Of a stretch of DNA of 12,923 nucleotides, positions 1 through 6,607 are shown piece by piece. Origin of the DNA: Acidimicrobiia bacterium UBA1281 (GTDB lineage Bacteria > Actinomycetota > Acidimicrobiia > Actinomarinales > Actinomarinaceae). Where the stretch lies: the NCBI GenBank assembly GCA_002308095.1, contig DBUV01000071.1, positions 32,048 to 44,970 of the forward strand. The letters are read 5' to 3'. The notes below the pieces were generated by a model that was not told the DNA's origin, ran no database searches, and worked only from the letters and a program-made list of their open reading frames with translations. A program made the translations under genes and the position numbers. Position 1 is the stretch's first letter, and each line of letters opens with the position of its first letter.

Positions 1-944
1 TAGGTAGTGATACAGGTGGTTCAATTAGACAACCTGCATCATTTTGTGGGGTAGTTGGTTTTAAGCCAACCTATGGAACAGTTTCCAGGTATGGATTAGT
101 CGCATTTGCTTCATCTTTAGATCAAATTGGTCCAATTACAAACAACGTTTCAGATGCAAAGATTCTTTATAATTCGATAAGAGGACATGACCCATTTGAT
201 GCTACTTCTTTAAAAGATGTAAATGTCAAGCAGCCTAAATTAGAAAAAGCAAAAATTGGGATTATTAAAGAATTAATGGAAGATGGAATTTCTGAAGATG
301 CAAAATCAGAAGTTCATAAAGTTTCAAAATTACTTGAATCACAGGGACACGAAATTATTGAGGTTTCGTTACCTCTGACAAAAATGTCAATTAGTATTTA
401 CTACCTTATTGCACCAGCTGAATGTTCTGCCAATTTATCTAGGTTTGACGGAGTAAGGTATGGAAATAGAGTGAATGGTAATACTAGTTATGAGATGATG
501 GAAGCAACTAGAGCTGAAGGATTTGGCCCAGAAGTTAAAAAAAGGATTTTACTGGGAACATATGCTCTTTCAGCTGGTTATTACGATGCATTTTATGGAC
601 AAGCATTGAAAGCTAGATCTATGATGAAGAAAGAATTTACAGAAACCTTCGAGCAAGTTGATTATTTAATTTCACCGACTACACCTTCAGATCCATTCAA
701 GTTTGGAGAAAAATCTGACAATCAACTTGAGATGTATATGTCTGATTTATGTACGATACCTGCAAACCTTGTTGGAATGCCAGCTATCAGTATTCCAACA
801 GGATTATCATCCAGCGGGCTTCCACTATCAGTTCAGATAATGAGTCCCTCTAATACTGATAATACCTTATTAGATTTTGCTCAAAACTTAGAATCAGAGG
901 TATCTTTTGATGCTTTACCTCAAATACAGGGTGATGGAGAATGA
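1..944 (+). CDS. gatA: Glutamyl-tRNA(Gln) amidotransferase subunit A (5' end outside window)
   Basis: Partial gene: the reading frame is already open at base 3 and runs to TGA at 942-944, giving the last 313 residues. The first codons encode the amidase signature GSDTGGSIRQPASFCG, and the serine codon at 21-23 is the expected nucleophile of the Ser-Ser-Lys triad. The lysine and the cis-serine lie upstream of the window. The family motif GFKPTYG.VSRYGL follows. By family knowledge GatA releases ammonia from glutamine, which GatB uses to convert Glu-tRNA(Gln) to Gln-tRNA(Gln) in the cytoplasmic GatCAB complex. The stop codon overlaps the gatB start in an ATGA, so the two subunits are translationally coupled. 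The in-frame ATG at 276 is internal and not the start. A general amidase is an alternative in principle, but the gatB linkage makes GatA nearly certain. Confidence 0.97.
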   Translation, partial: GSDTGGSIRQPASFCGVVGFKPTYGTVSRYGLVAFASSLDQIGPITNNVSDAKILYNSIRGHDPFDATSLKDVNVKQPKLEKAKIGIIKELMEDGISEDAKSEVHKVSKLLESQGHEIIEVSLPLTKMSISIYYLIAPAECSANLSRFDGVRYGNRVNGNTSYEMMEATRAEGFGPEVKKRILLGTYALSAGYYDAFYGQALKARSMMKKEFTETFEQVDYLISPTTPSDPFKFGEKSDNQLEMYMSDLCTIPANLVGMPAISIPTGLSSSGLPLSVQIMSPSNTDNTLLDFAQNLESEVSFDALPQIQGDGE

Positions 945-2386
945 ATATAGTACCAACAATTGGCATGGAGACACACGTTGAATTAAAAACTAATTCAAAG
1001 ATGTTTTGTAGGTGCAATGTTGCAGAAACTGAAAAACCAAACGAAAATCTTTGTCCTACTTGTATTGGTCTCCCGGGTTCTTTACCGGTACCTAATAAAA
1101 AAGCAATTGAATACATTACACTTTTAGCATTAAGTACCAACTGCGCGATAACTAATGATGGCATGTTTCATAGAAAAAACTATTTTTATCCAGATCTCCC
1201 AAAAAATTATCAAATATCACAATTTGACCTGCCTGTTGGTACTGATGGTTCTCTTGAAATAGTTGTTGATGGGGAATTTGGAACAGTAGAAATTGAACGC
1301 GTACACATGGAAGAAGACACCGGAAAAAGTACACATATTGGATCAGGTAGAATTGATTCAGCAACTAGTACTCACCTAGATTTTAATAGAGCTGGGATAC
1401 CTCTAGTTGAAGTTGTAACAAAACCTTTAATAAAATCTTCAAAAGAAGCAGTTGCCTACATAGAGGAACTTAGACAACTTGTAATAGATTTAAATATATC
1501 AGAAGGAAAGTTAGAAAAAGGAAATTTAAGATTTGATGCAAATATTTCAGTTGCTTACGAAAATGCTGATGAGTTAGGTACAAAAGTAGAGATTAAAAAT
1601 ATGAACTCTTTGAAGTCTCTTGAGAAAGCAATAGAGTATGAAATTTCTAGACAGACAAAAATGCTTAAAAATGAGGAAATTATTATTCAAGAAACAAGAC
1701 ATTGGGATGAAAAAAAAGAAGTTACTAGTTCTATGAGATCTAAAGAGGGAAGTGCAGATTATCGTTATTTTTCAGATCCTGATATTCCTAACATGATTCT
1801 AGATGAAGATTTTGTCACAGATATTAAAAAAGACATGCCACTGCTCCCATCAGATAAAAGAAATACATTTATTGAAAGTGGCTTAAGCATTGAAGATGCA
1901 AATAGTCTGGGAAAAAGTGCAACATGGATAGGAGAACTTTACAATTCTGTTTCAAACATAACTAAAGATTCTAAAGTTTCTTTCAATTGGATAACAGGAG
2001 AATTACAAGGGCAATTAAGAAAACTAGAGAAAGCTACACCTCCAACTTGGTTGAATCCTGAAAATCTAAGCGAGATAATTTCTTTAGTTAAGAGTGATAA
2101 GATATCTTTTACCTCTGGAAAAGAAATTTTATCAAAATTAATTGATGAGAAAATCAATCCTGAAGAGTATGCAGTAGCAAGTAAACTTATTCAAGAAAAT
2201 GATACCGAAGAGATTAGTAAAATGGTCAAGGAAGTTCTTGATGAAAATGAAGAGGTAATTGAACGAATTTCAAACGGAGAGCAAAAATTAATAGGTTTTT
2301 TAGTTGGTCAGGTAATAAAGCTTTCAAATGGTAAAGTCAATCCATCAGTGGCTAAAGAACTTTTACTTAAAGAGATAGAACAATAA
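941..2386 (+). CDS. gatB: Aspartyl/glutamyl-tRNA amidotransferase subunit B
   Basis: Complete 481-residue protein of normal length for GatB, the kinase/transamidase subunit that phosphorylates Glu on tRNA-Gln (or Asp on tRNA-Asn) and amidates it. Visible family marks are the N-terminal IGMETHVELKT, a zinc-site cysteine set at C23, C25, C38 and C41 (CRC...CPTC), the segment RKNYFYPDLPKNYQISQFDLP around residues 77-97, HMEEDTGKSTH, and a C-terminal YqeY-like tail domain ending in the usual GQVIK...G..NP pattern that contacts tRNA. The start ATG at 941 overlaps the gatA stop by four bases. The last 20 bases overlap the 3' end of the opposite-strand pgpA gene. GatC is not in the window. The same complex may also serve tRNA-Asn, depending on whether the genome has AsnRS. 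Confidence 0.98.
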   Translation: MNIVPTIGMETHVELKTNSKMFCRCNVAETEKPNENLCPTCIGLPGSLPVPNKKAIEYITLLALSTNCAITNDGMFHRKNYFYPDLPKNYQISQFDLPVGTDGSLEIVVDGEFGTVEIERVHMEEDTGKSTHIGSGRIDSATSTHLDFNRAGIPLVEVVTKPLIKSSKEAVAYIEELRQLVIDLNISEGKLEKGNLRFDANISVAYENADELGTKVEIKNMNSLKSLEKAIEYEISRQTKMLKNEEIIIQETRHWDEKKEVTSSMRSKEGSADYRYFSDPDIPNMILDEDFVTDIKKDMPLLPSDKRNTFIESGLSIEDANSLGKSATWIGELYNSVSNITKDSKVSFNWITGELQGQLRKLEKATPPTWLNPENLSEIISLVKSDKISFTSGKEILSKLIDEKINPEEYAVASKLIQENDTEEISKMVKEVLDENEEVIERISNGEQKLIGFLVGQVIKLSNGKVNPSVAKELLLKEIEQ

Positions 2387-2828
2387 ACTGATTTACAATT
2401 GTAGCTCCAAGCAATCCAAATGCACCTGCTGCTAAATCATCATAAAGTACACCTTTTTTCCCTGGAATAGATTCCATCTGAGCAACTATGTTAGGTTGCT
2501 TTAATATGTCAGATGCTCTAAATATTACAAATCCCGCAACCAGAGGTAATAATTCAGATGGGGAGGCTAGTGAAGCTAAGCTCATTCCAACTATTTCATC
2601 AAGAGTAATCCAACTTGGGTCGTTCGAACACGATTCATCATCTACGGTTAAAAAATAAAGTATTGTTAATAAAACAAATATTATTAAAAGCCATACCGTC
2701 TTAATTTGAAAAAGGAATAACAAAAGAACAAAGACAAAGGATGCAAACGTACCGCCTCCTTTTTTATCTCCAAATAAAGACTTCCAGATTAGACCTACTC
2801 CAAATCCTGAAGCAATAAATGTTTTCAT
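2367..2828 (-). CDS. pgpA: Phosphatidylglycerophosphatase A (PgpA family)
   Basis: A 153-residue membrane protein of the size usual for PgpA, which removes the phosphate from phosphatidylglycerol phosphate in the last step of phosphatidylglycerol synthesis. The family motifs appear in order: N-terminal ASGFGVGL, GGGTFAS (equivalent of the P.APGT.GS segment), two hydrophobic stretches around residues 28-62, the acidic motif DPSWITLDEIVG, the helix FRASDILKQPNI, and the DD motif GVLYDDLAAG, followed by a final membrane helix. It is transcribed opposite to its neighbours and is divergent from ilvE. Its stop lies inside the last codons of gatB (20 bp overlap), leaving no space for a conventional terminator. 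A -10-like TATTAT lies six bases before the ATG, suggesting a leaderless transcript. The family assignment is firm; substrate specificity is inferred. Confidence 0.92.
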   Translation of the reverse strand: MKTFIASGFGVGLIWKSLFGDKKGGGTFASFVFVLLLFLFQIKTVWLLIIFVLLTILYFLTVDDESCSNDPSWITLDEIVGMSLASLASPSELLPLVAGFVIFRASDILKQPNIVAQMESIPGKKGVLYDDLAAGAFGLLGATIVNQFIVLSL

Positions 2829-2834
2829 ATTTGA

Positions 2835-2840
2835 ATAATA
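2835..2840 (-). promoter_or_regulatory. Putative -10 element for pgpA (leaderless-type)
   Basis: Read on the minus strand, TATTAT (five of six matches to TATAAT) is followed by six bases and then the pgpA ATG. That spacing would place the transcription start at or next to the start codon. No good -35 box is visible and no Shine-Dalgarno sequence precedes the ATG. The gap is AT-rich, so a chance match is possible. Confidence 0.4.
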
Positions 2841-2890
2841 GTATTTTTTATGGATTCATTGAATAAAAGGTGTAGTATTTGTATTTAATA

Positions 2891-3805
2891 ATGAAAAAAT
2901 CAGAATTTATATGGCTTGATGGCGAACTTGTTGAGTGGGATAAGGCAACAGTTAGTGTAATGACGCACACCTTGCATTACGGAACAGGAGTTTTTGAAGG
3001 GATGCGAGCAAGAGAGACCGCACAAGGTACTTCAATACAATTTCTAAATGATCACGTCGACCGACTTTATAGATCCGCAGAGGCATACAACTTAGAAATT
3101 CCATTTAATAAGAATGTTATTACTAATGCAATTAAAGAAATTGTAAAAGTAAATAAACTAAAATCTGCATATATAAGACCACTTGTTTTTTTCGGTGATG
3201 GAGAAATGGGTTTACTTCCTCAAGATATTCCCGTAAGAGTAGCCATAGCAGCGTGGGAATGGGGTGCTTATCTGGGCGATGAGGCTGGTAGTAAAGGTGT
3301 TAATGTTTGTATATCAGATTGGCAAAGAATCAGCCCTAAAAGTTTTAAGCCATATGCAAAAGGTGTTGGTGGTTATATGAACTCTACACTAGCAAAAATT
3401 GATGCAGTAAAGCAGGGGTTTGATGACGCAATAATGTTAGGCGATACCGGCACAGTTGCAGAAGGTAGTGGTCAGAATATATTTATGGTTAAGGATGAAC
3501 AACTTTTCACACCACCTATTGAAACAGGTGCATTGGGGGGGATAACAAGAAAAACAGTTATGGAAATCGCTAAGTATCTTGACATTGATTTGGAGGAGAA
3601 AAATCTGACAAGAGAAGACTTAATTTCAGCTGATGAAATCTTTTTTACAGGTACCGCAACTGAAATAGTAGGTGTAGTTTCAATTGATAAAATTGCTATT
3701 GGTGATGGAATGGTTGGAAAAATTACATCAAATATACGGAATAAATATCTAGAAATTGTTAATGGAAAAGAAGATAACTTCAAACATTATTTAACATTGA
3801 TTTAA
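2891..3805 (+). CDS. ilvE: Branched-chain amino acid aminotransferase
   Basis: A 304-residue fold-type IV PLP aminotransferase that interconverts Leu, Ile and Val with their 2-oxo acids using glutamate. The N-terminus IWLDGELVEWDKATVSV...THTLHYGTGVFEGMRA is the family signature. K157 in YAKGVGGYMNS is the expected PLP lysine, VAEGSGQNIF near residues 189-198 holds the conserved PLP-contacting glutamate, and GALGGITR near 213-220 forms the phosphate-binding region. The ATG at 2891 is chosen because homologues usually begin just before the IW.DG motif. An in-frame TTG at 2879 has AAAAGG eight bases upstream and would add four residues, so it remains possible. The stop overlaps the ATG of the next gene by one base (TAATG), so the two are coupled. 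D-amino-acid transaminase or 4-amino-4-deoxychorismate lyase is less likely given the full BCAT motif set. Confidence 0.95.
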   Translation: MKKSEFIWLDGELVEWDKATVSVMTHTLHYGTGVFEGMRARETAQGTSIQFLNDHVDRLYRSAEAYNLEIPFNKNVITNAIKEIVKVNKLKSAYIRPLVFFGDGEMGLLPQDIPVRVAIAAWEWGAYLGDEAGSKGVNVCISDWQRISPKSFKPYAKGVGGYMNSTLAKIDAVKQGFDDAIMLGDTGTVAEGSGQNIFMVKDEQLFTPPIETGALGGITRKTVMEIAKYLDIDLEEKNLTREDLISADEIFFTGTATEIVGVVSIDKIAIGDGMVGKITSNIRNKYLEIVNGKEDNFKHYLTLI

Positions 3806-4221
3806 TGTCACAAGAGCCAAATATAAACATAGATTATGGTGTAAGTTCAAAAGAGACAGCACTTCCAGTGCCTAGGAGAATGCCTTCACGACCTGCAGAA
3901 AAATTAGATCCTACATTTACTGCTTATGGTAACGTTGGACCAGATAGCGGATTTGCCATCAAGATAGTTAATAAATACTCTGATTTGTGGGCATCTCACC
4001 CAAGAAAAAAATTGATCACGAATGTTATTGTTAATTTAATACTGTACAGATCATCACATTTTGGCAGAGCTCCAACTTCAGCTGATTTTCATCTTGTTCT
4101 TGGACTCTTGAGAATATCTGAAAACTCTACAGGTGAGTTGACTAATGAAATACTCGATAAGTCTTCTAAAGAGAAAATGCAAGGGGCTTATCTTACAAAA
4201 GTATTTAATTTTTTAACATAG
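3805..4221 (+). CDS. Conserved-looking protein of unknown function, coupled to ilvE
   Basis: A 138-residue soluble protein that I cannot assign to a named family. The first 45 or so residues are rich in Pro, Arg and Ser (for example PVPRRMPSRPAEKLDP) and look disordered. A compact predominantly helical segment follows, starting at NVGPDSGFAIKIVNKY and including the distinctive RSSHFGRAPTSADFHLVLGLL around residues 90-110. There is no signal peptide, membrane helix or cysteine pair. Its ATG overlaps the ilvE stop by one base, so it is co-translated with the aminotransferase. Its stop is 33 bases before the FAH-family gene. The normal composition and tight coupling argue for a real gene. Function is unknown; a link to branched-chain amino acid or tRNA metabolism is suggested only by position. 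Confidence 0.8.
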   Translation: MSQEPNINIDYGVSSKETALPVPRRMPSRPAEKLDPTFTAYGNVGPDSGFAIKIVNKYSDLWASHPRKKLITNVIVNLILYRSSHFGRAPTSADFHLVLGLLRISENSTGELTNEILDKSSKEKMQGAYLTKVFNFLT

Positions 4222-4242
4222 CTCATATAACATAGAATCAAT

Positions 4243-4246
4243 AAGG
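4243..4246 (+). promoter_or_regulatory. Ribosome binding site of the FAH-family gene
   Basis: AAGG lies eight bases before the ATG at 4255, inside the 33-base gap after the preceding gene. It is one of the few recognisable Shine-Dalgarno-like sites here, because most starts overlap an upstream stop codon. A TATAAC at 4226-4231 in the same gap could be a -10 element for an internal promoter, with weak support. Confidence 0.45.
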
Positions 4247-4254
4247 TATTAAAT

Positions 4255-5025
4255 ATGCAAATAGTTAGAGCGAAATACGAAAATGATATTTTTTATGGTG
4301 AGTTACACGATGGAAAGGTGACTCGCTACGATGGATCCCCATTTGTTATATGGGAAAACACTGAAGAAGTTTATGACATTCAAGAAATTGAATTACTTGC
4401 GCCAGTACTCCCTTCGAAAGTAGTTGCAATTGCAAAAAACTATGCCAAACATGCAGCAGAAATGGGATTACCAGAATATAGCGACAATCTTCCAGAGCAT
4501 CCCATTATTTTCATAAAACCTTCAACATCTGTTATTGGTTCGGGTCAAAAAATAAAATATCCAAGCATTGGTGAACATGTTGATCACGAATCTGAATTAG
4601 CCTTAGTTATATCTAAGGTATCAAAAAACATTGACAGGAATAATTGGAAAGATCACGTTTTAGGATTTACTATTGCAAATGATTTATCTGAAAGAGTATT
4701 ACAGGGCAAAACTGGGCACTTCACAAGAGCCAAGGGATTTGATACCTTCTGTCCATTAGGACCATTTATTCAGACTGAATTTGATGAAAACCCTGAGCTC
4801 TCAATAAAATCATACGTTAACAATGAGTTGAAACAAGATGGTAATACTAAAGATATGATGTTTAAAATTGGAGAAATTCTTGAGTTCATATCTTCTATTA
4901 TGACTTTGTTACCTGGAGATGTGATATTAACAGGAACTCCAGAGGGTGTTAGTAAAGTACAACCAGGAGATGAAATAAAAATTGAAATTGAAACGCTTGG
5001 TACTCAAATTAATACAGTTGAGTAG
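4255..5025 (+). CDS. Fumarylacetoacetate hydrolase (FAH) family protein
   Basis: A 256-residue member of the FAH superfamily, Mg2+-dependent enzymes acting on 2-oxo or 1,3-dicarbonyl acids (acylpyruvate hydrolases, oxaloacetate decarboxylases, HHDD isomerases). A short N-terminal beta domain leads into the catalytic domain from LLAPVLPSKVVAIAKNYAKHAAEM. The metal ligands are visible as E112 and E114 in DHESELALVI and D143 in ANDLSERVLQ. The family end motif LLPGDVILTGTPEGVSKVQPGD is intact. Only three bases separate its stop from gltX. The FAH-gltX pair resembles the mycobacterial Rv2993c-Rv2992c (gltS) order from memory, so the linkage appears old. Exact substrate cannot be read from sequence; oxaloacetate decarboxylation or hydrolysis of a small acylpyruvate are reasonable candidates. 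Confidence 0.9.
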   Translation: MQIVRAKYENDIFYGELHDGKVTRYDGSPFVIWENTEEVYDIQEIELLAPVLPSKVVAIAKNYAKHAAEMGLPEYSDNLPEHPIIFIKPSTSVIGSGQKIKYPSIGEHVDHESELALVISKVSKNIDRNNWKDHVLGFTIANDLSERVLQGKTGHFTRAKGFDTFCPLGPFIQTEFDENPELSIKSYVNNELKQDGNTKDMMFKIGEILEFISSIMTLLPGDVILTGTPEGVSKVQPGDEIKIEIETLGTQINTVE

Positions 5026-5028
5026 TAA

Positions 5029-6339
5029 ATGAAATTAAGAATAGCTCCATCACCAACTGGTCACCTACATATAGGAAATGCTAGAACGGCTCTTTTTAAT
5101 TGGTTGTATGCGCGAGCTAACAATGGAACTTTTTTAGTCAGAATTGATGACACTGATACTGCCCGATCTAGCGAAGAATATATCAATGACATTGTTAAAA
5201 ACTTTAAATGGTTAGGTATAGATTGGGATGAGGGAATACAGGTAGGCGGTCCACATGGTGAATATAAACAATCTTTACGTTTTGATAGGTACAGGGAAAT
5301 TGCTGAGTCCTTACTTTCTCGTGGACTAGCTTACGAGGATGAAGGAGCTATTAGATTTAAAGTTCCTAATGAAAACTCTATAGTTTTTGATGATATTACC
5401 CGTGGTTCAATGAAATTTGAACTTTCAGATGTGGAAGATTTCATTATTTTAAGATCTGATAAATCGCCAACATACCATTTAGCTTCAACAGTAGATGATA
5501 TAGATTATGAAATTACAACCATAGCAAGAGGAGAAGATATACTTTCCTCTACACCTAAGCATATACTTTTAATGCAAGCTCTAAATGCAGACGTTCCTAC
5601 CTTTTGCCATTTACCCTTATTATTTGGTCCTGATGGTAAAAAACTTAGTAAAAGGCATGGGGATACGTCAGTTAGTTCTTTTAGAGACATGGGTTTACTA
5701 CCTGAGGCTTTATTCAACTATATGTGTTTGCTAGGTTGGGCACCTGGTAATGATCTTGAAATATTTGATAAGGATTTAGTAATCCAAAAATTTGATTTAG
5801 CTAATGTTTTACCAAATCCAGCTATTTTTGATACAACTAAACTCTTGTGGATGAACGGGCAGTATATAAGAAATACCAGCGATGATGATTTTACTCTTTC
5901 TGCTCTAGAAAAAATATCACAAGACTTAGATAGGGAACTTTTTGAAAAAGAAATTAGCCGAATAAAAAAAATTCTTCCATCAGTTCAAGAGAGAATAGAA
6001 ACACTGAATGACCTAACCCCACAGATAAAATTTTTATTAGATGAGCCTTTTGAAGTTAATCAGGAAGAATGGGATAGTGTCAATTCATCAGAAGGACAAA
6101 GTTATTTAATGTCTATTAGAGAAATTTTTAAAAGCCTGGAAGATTTTTCATTATCAAACATTGAAAACATAATGAGAGAAGAATTAAAAAATAAAGATAC
6201 GAAACCAAAAATAGGATTTCAAATTACAAGAGTATCAGTGACTGGTACAAAAGTGAGTCCACCACTATTTGAGTCAATATATGCTTTAGGTAAAGATGCA
6301 GTTTTAGCTAGGCTTGCAGAATCAATTGAAAAATTATAA
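5029..6339 (+). CDS. gltX: Glutamyl-tRNA synthetase, compact form
   Basis: A 436-residue class I synthetase that charges tRNA with glutamate. The HIGH motif is in PTGHLHIGNARTALFNW (residues 9-25) and the KMSKS loop is KKLSKRHGD (204-212). Also visible are the specificity segment VRIDDTDTAR (37-46), the DDIDYEITTIARGEDILSSTPKH segment, and a C-terminal helical anticodon-binding region ending SPPLFESIYALGKDAVLARL. It is shorter than the usual 470-490 residues. Between RGLAY (98-102) and IRFKVP (108-113) only EDEGA remains, where most bacterial enzymes carry about 45 residues including the C.C...C zinc-type motif. With gatA and gatB nearby and tRNA-Glu and tRNA-Gln immediately downstream, it is probably non-discriminating and also glutamylates tRNA-Gln; that is inference. 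The start ATG is three bases after the upstream stop. Confidence 0.97.
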   Translation: MKLRIAPSPTGHLHIGNARTALFNWLYARANNGTFLVRIDDTDTARSSEEYINDIVKNFKWLGIDWDEGIQVGGPHGEYKQSLRFDRYREIAESLLSRGLAYEDEGAIRFKVPNENSIVFDDITRGSMKFELSDVEDFIILRSDKSPTYHLASTVDDIDYEITTIARGEDILSSTPKHILLMQALNADVPTFCHLPLLFGPDGKKLSKRHGDTSVSSFRDMGLLPEALFNYMCLLGWAPGNDLEIFDKDLVIQKFDLANVLPNPAIFDTTKLLWMNGQYIRNTSDDDFTLSALEKISQDLDRELFEKEISRIKKILPSVQERIETLNDLTPQIKFLLDEPFEVNQEEWDSVNSSEGQSYLMSIREIFKSLEDFSLSNIENIMREELKNKDTKPKIGFQITRVSVTGTKVSPPLFESIYALGKDAVLARLAESIEKL

Positions 6340-6378
6340 CAATTAATAATTAAATTGATATATTCTTAATACTTATAC

Positions 6379-6451
6379 GGCCCCGTCGTCCAGAGGCCTA
6401 GGACGCTGGGTTTTCAACCCAGAAACGCCGGTTCGAATCCGGTCGGGGCTG
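6379..6451 (+). tRNA. tRNA-Glu (anticodon UUC)
   Basis: A 73-nt cloverleaf without encoded CCA. The acceptor arms GGCCCCG and CGGGGCT pair with a G1.U72 wobble and six normal pairs, followed by discriminator G73. The D stem is GTC/GAC. The anticodon stem CTGGG/CCCAG encloses loop TTTTCAA with anticodon TTC at 6413-6415. The T arm is GCCGG-TTCGAAT-CCGGT with a G.U closing pair. It lies 40 bases after the gltX stop with no clear promoter of its own, so it may be processed from the gltX transcript. The body is almost identical to the tRNA-Glu at 6535-6607. Confidence 0.97.
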
Positions 6452-6458
6452 CTATCTT

Positions 6459-6530
6459 TCGGGGATGGTGTAATTGGCAACACAATGGGTTCTGGTCCCA
6501 TCGTTGAGGGTTCAAGTCCTTCTCCCCGAG
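6459..6530 (+). tRNA. tRNA-Gln (anticodon CUG)
   Basis: A 72-nt cloverleaf without encoded CCA, seven bases after the first tRNA-Glu. The acceptor arms TCGGGGA/TCCCCGA pair fully with U1-A72 at the end, and the discriminator is G73. The D stem is GTG/CAC. The anticodon stem ATGGG/CCCAT holds loop TTCTGGT with anticodon CTG at 6492-6494. The T stem is GAGGG/CCTTC with one G.U. The U1-A72 pair is a known recognition feature for bacterial GatCAB on tRNA-Gln, which fits the amidotransferase genes in this window. A UUG-reading tRNA-Gln must be encoded elsewhere. Confidence 0.96.
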
Positions 6531-6534
6531 CAGA

Positions 6535-6607
6535 GGCCCCGTCGTCCAGAGGCCTAGGACGCCGCCCTCTCAAGGCGGAAACGCCGGTTCAAATCCGGTC
6601 GGGGCTG
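6535..6607 (+). tRNA. tRNA-Glu (anticodon CUC)
   Basis: A 73-nt cloverleaf without encoded CCA, four bases after tRNA-Gln. It has the same acceptor (GGCCCCG/CGGGGCT, G1.U72), D arm and T stem as the tRNA-Glu at 6379-6451. It differs in the anticodon arm, where CCGCC/GGCGG encloses loop CTCTCAA (anticodon CTC at 6569-6571), and in one T-loop base (TTCAAAT instead of TTCGAAT). Its discriminator G at 6607 is immediately followed by the stop codon of the opposite-strand CofC/FbiD-like gene, so there is no intergenic space. Confidence 0.97.

Noticed and set aside
276..278. ATG at 276 as the start of a separate gene
   Set aside because: The same frame is open to the left edge and encodes the GatA amidase signature, so this ATG is internal.
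850..1364. Minus-strand open frames opposite the start of gatB
   Set aside because: They are shadows of a strongly conserved gene, without recognisable protein motifs or start signals.
2839..2880. Two copies of TAGTATTT (2839-2846 and 2873-2880) before ilvE as a repeat operator
   Set aside because: Eight AT-rich bases repeated once in an AT-rich gap is not significant. Either could be a -10 element for ilvE, but neither is convincing.
6355..6360. TTGATA as a -35 box for the tRNA cluster
   Set aside because: The -10 at normal spacing would fall on the tRNA itself (around 6378), and the TAATAC at 6367-6372 is only six bases away.
6373..6573. Minus-strand open frame through the tRNA genes
   Set aside because: It translates the antisense of the tRNA repeats (repeated RGRRPRPLDDGA-like peptides) and is an artefact.
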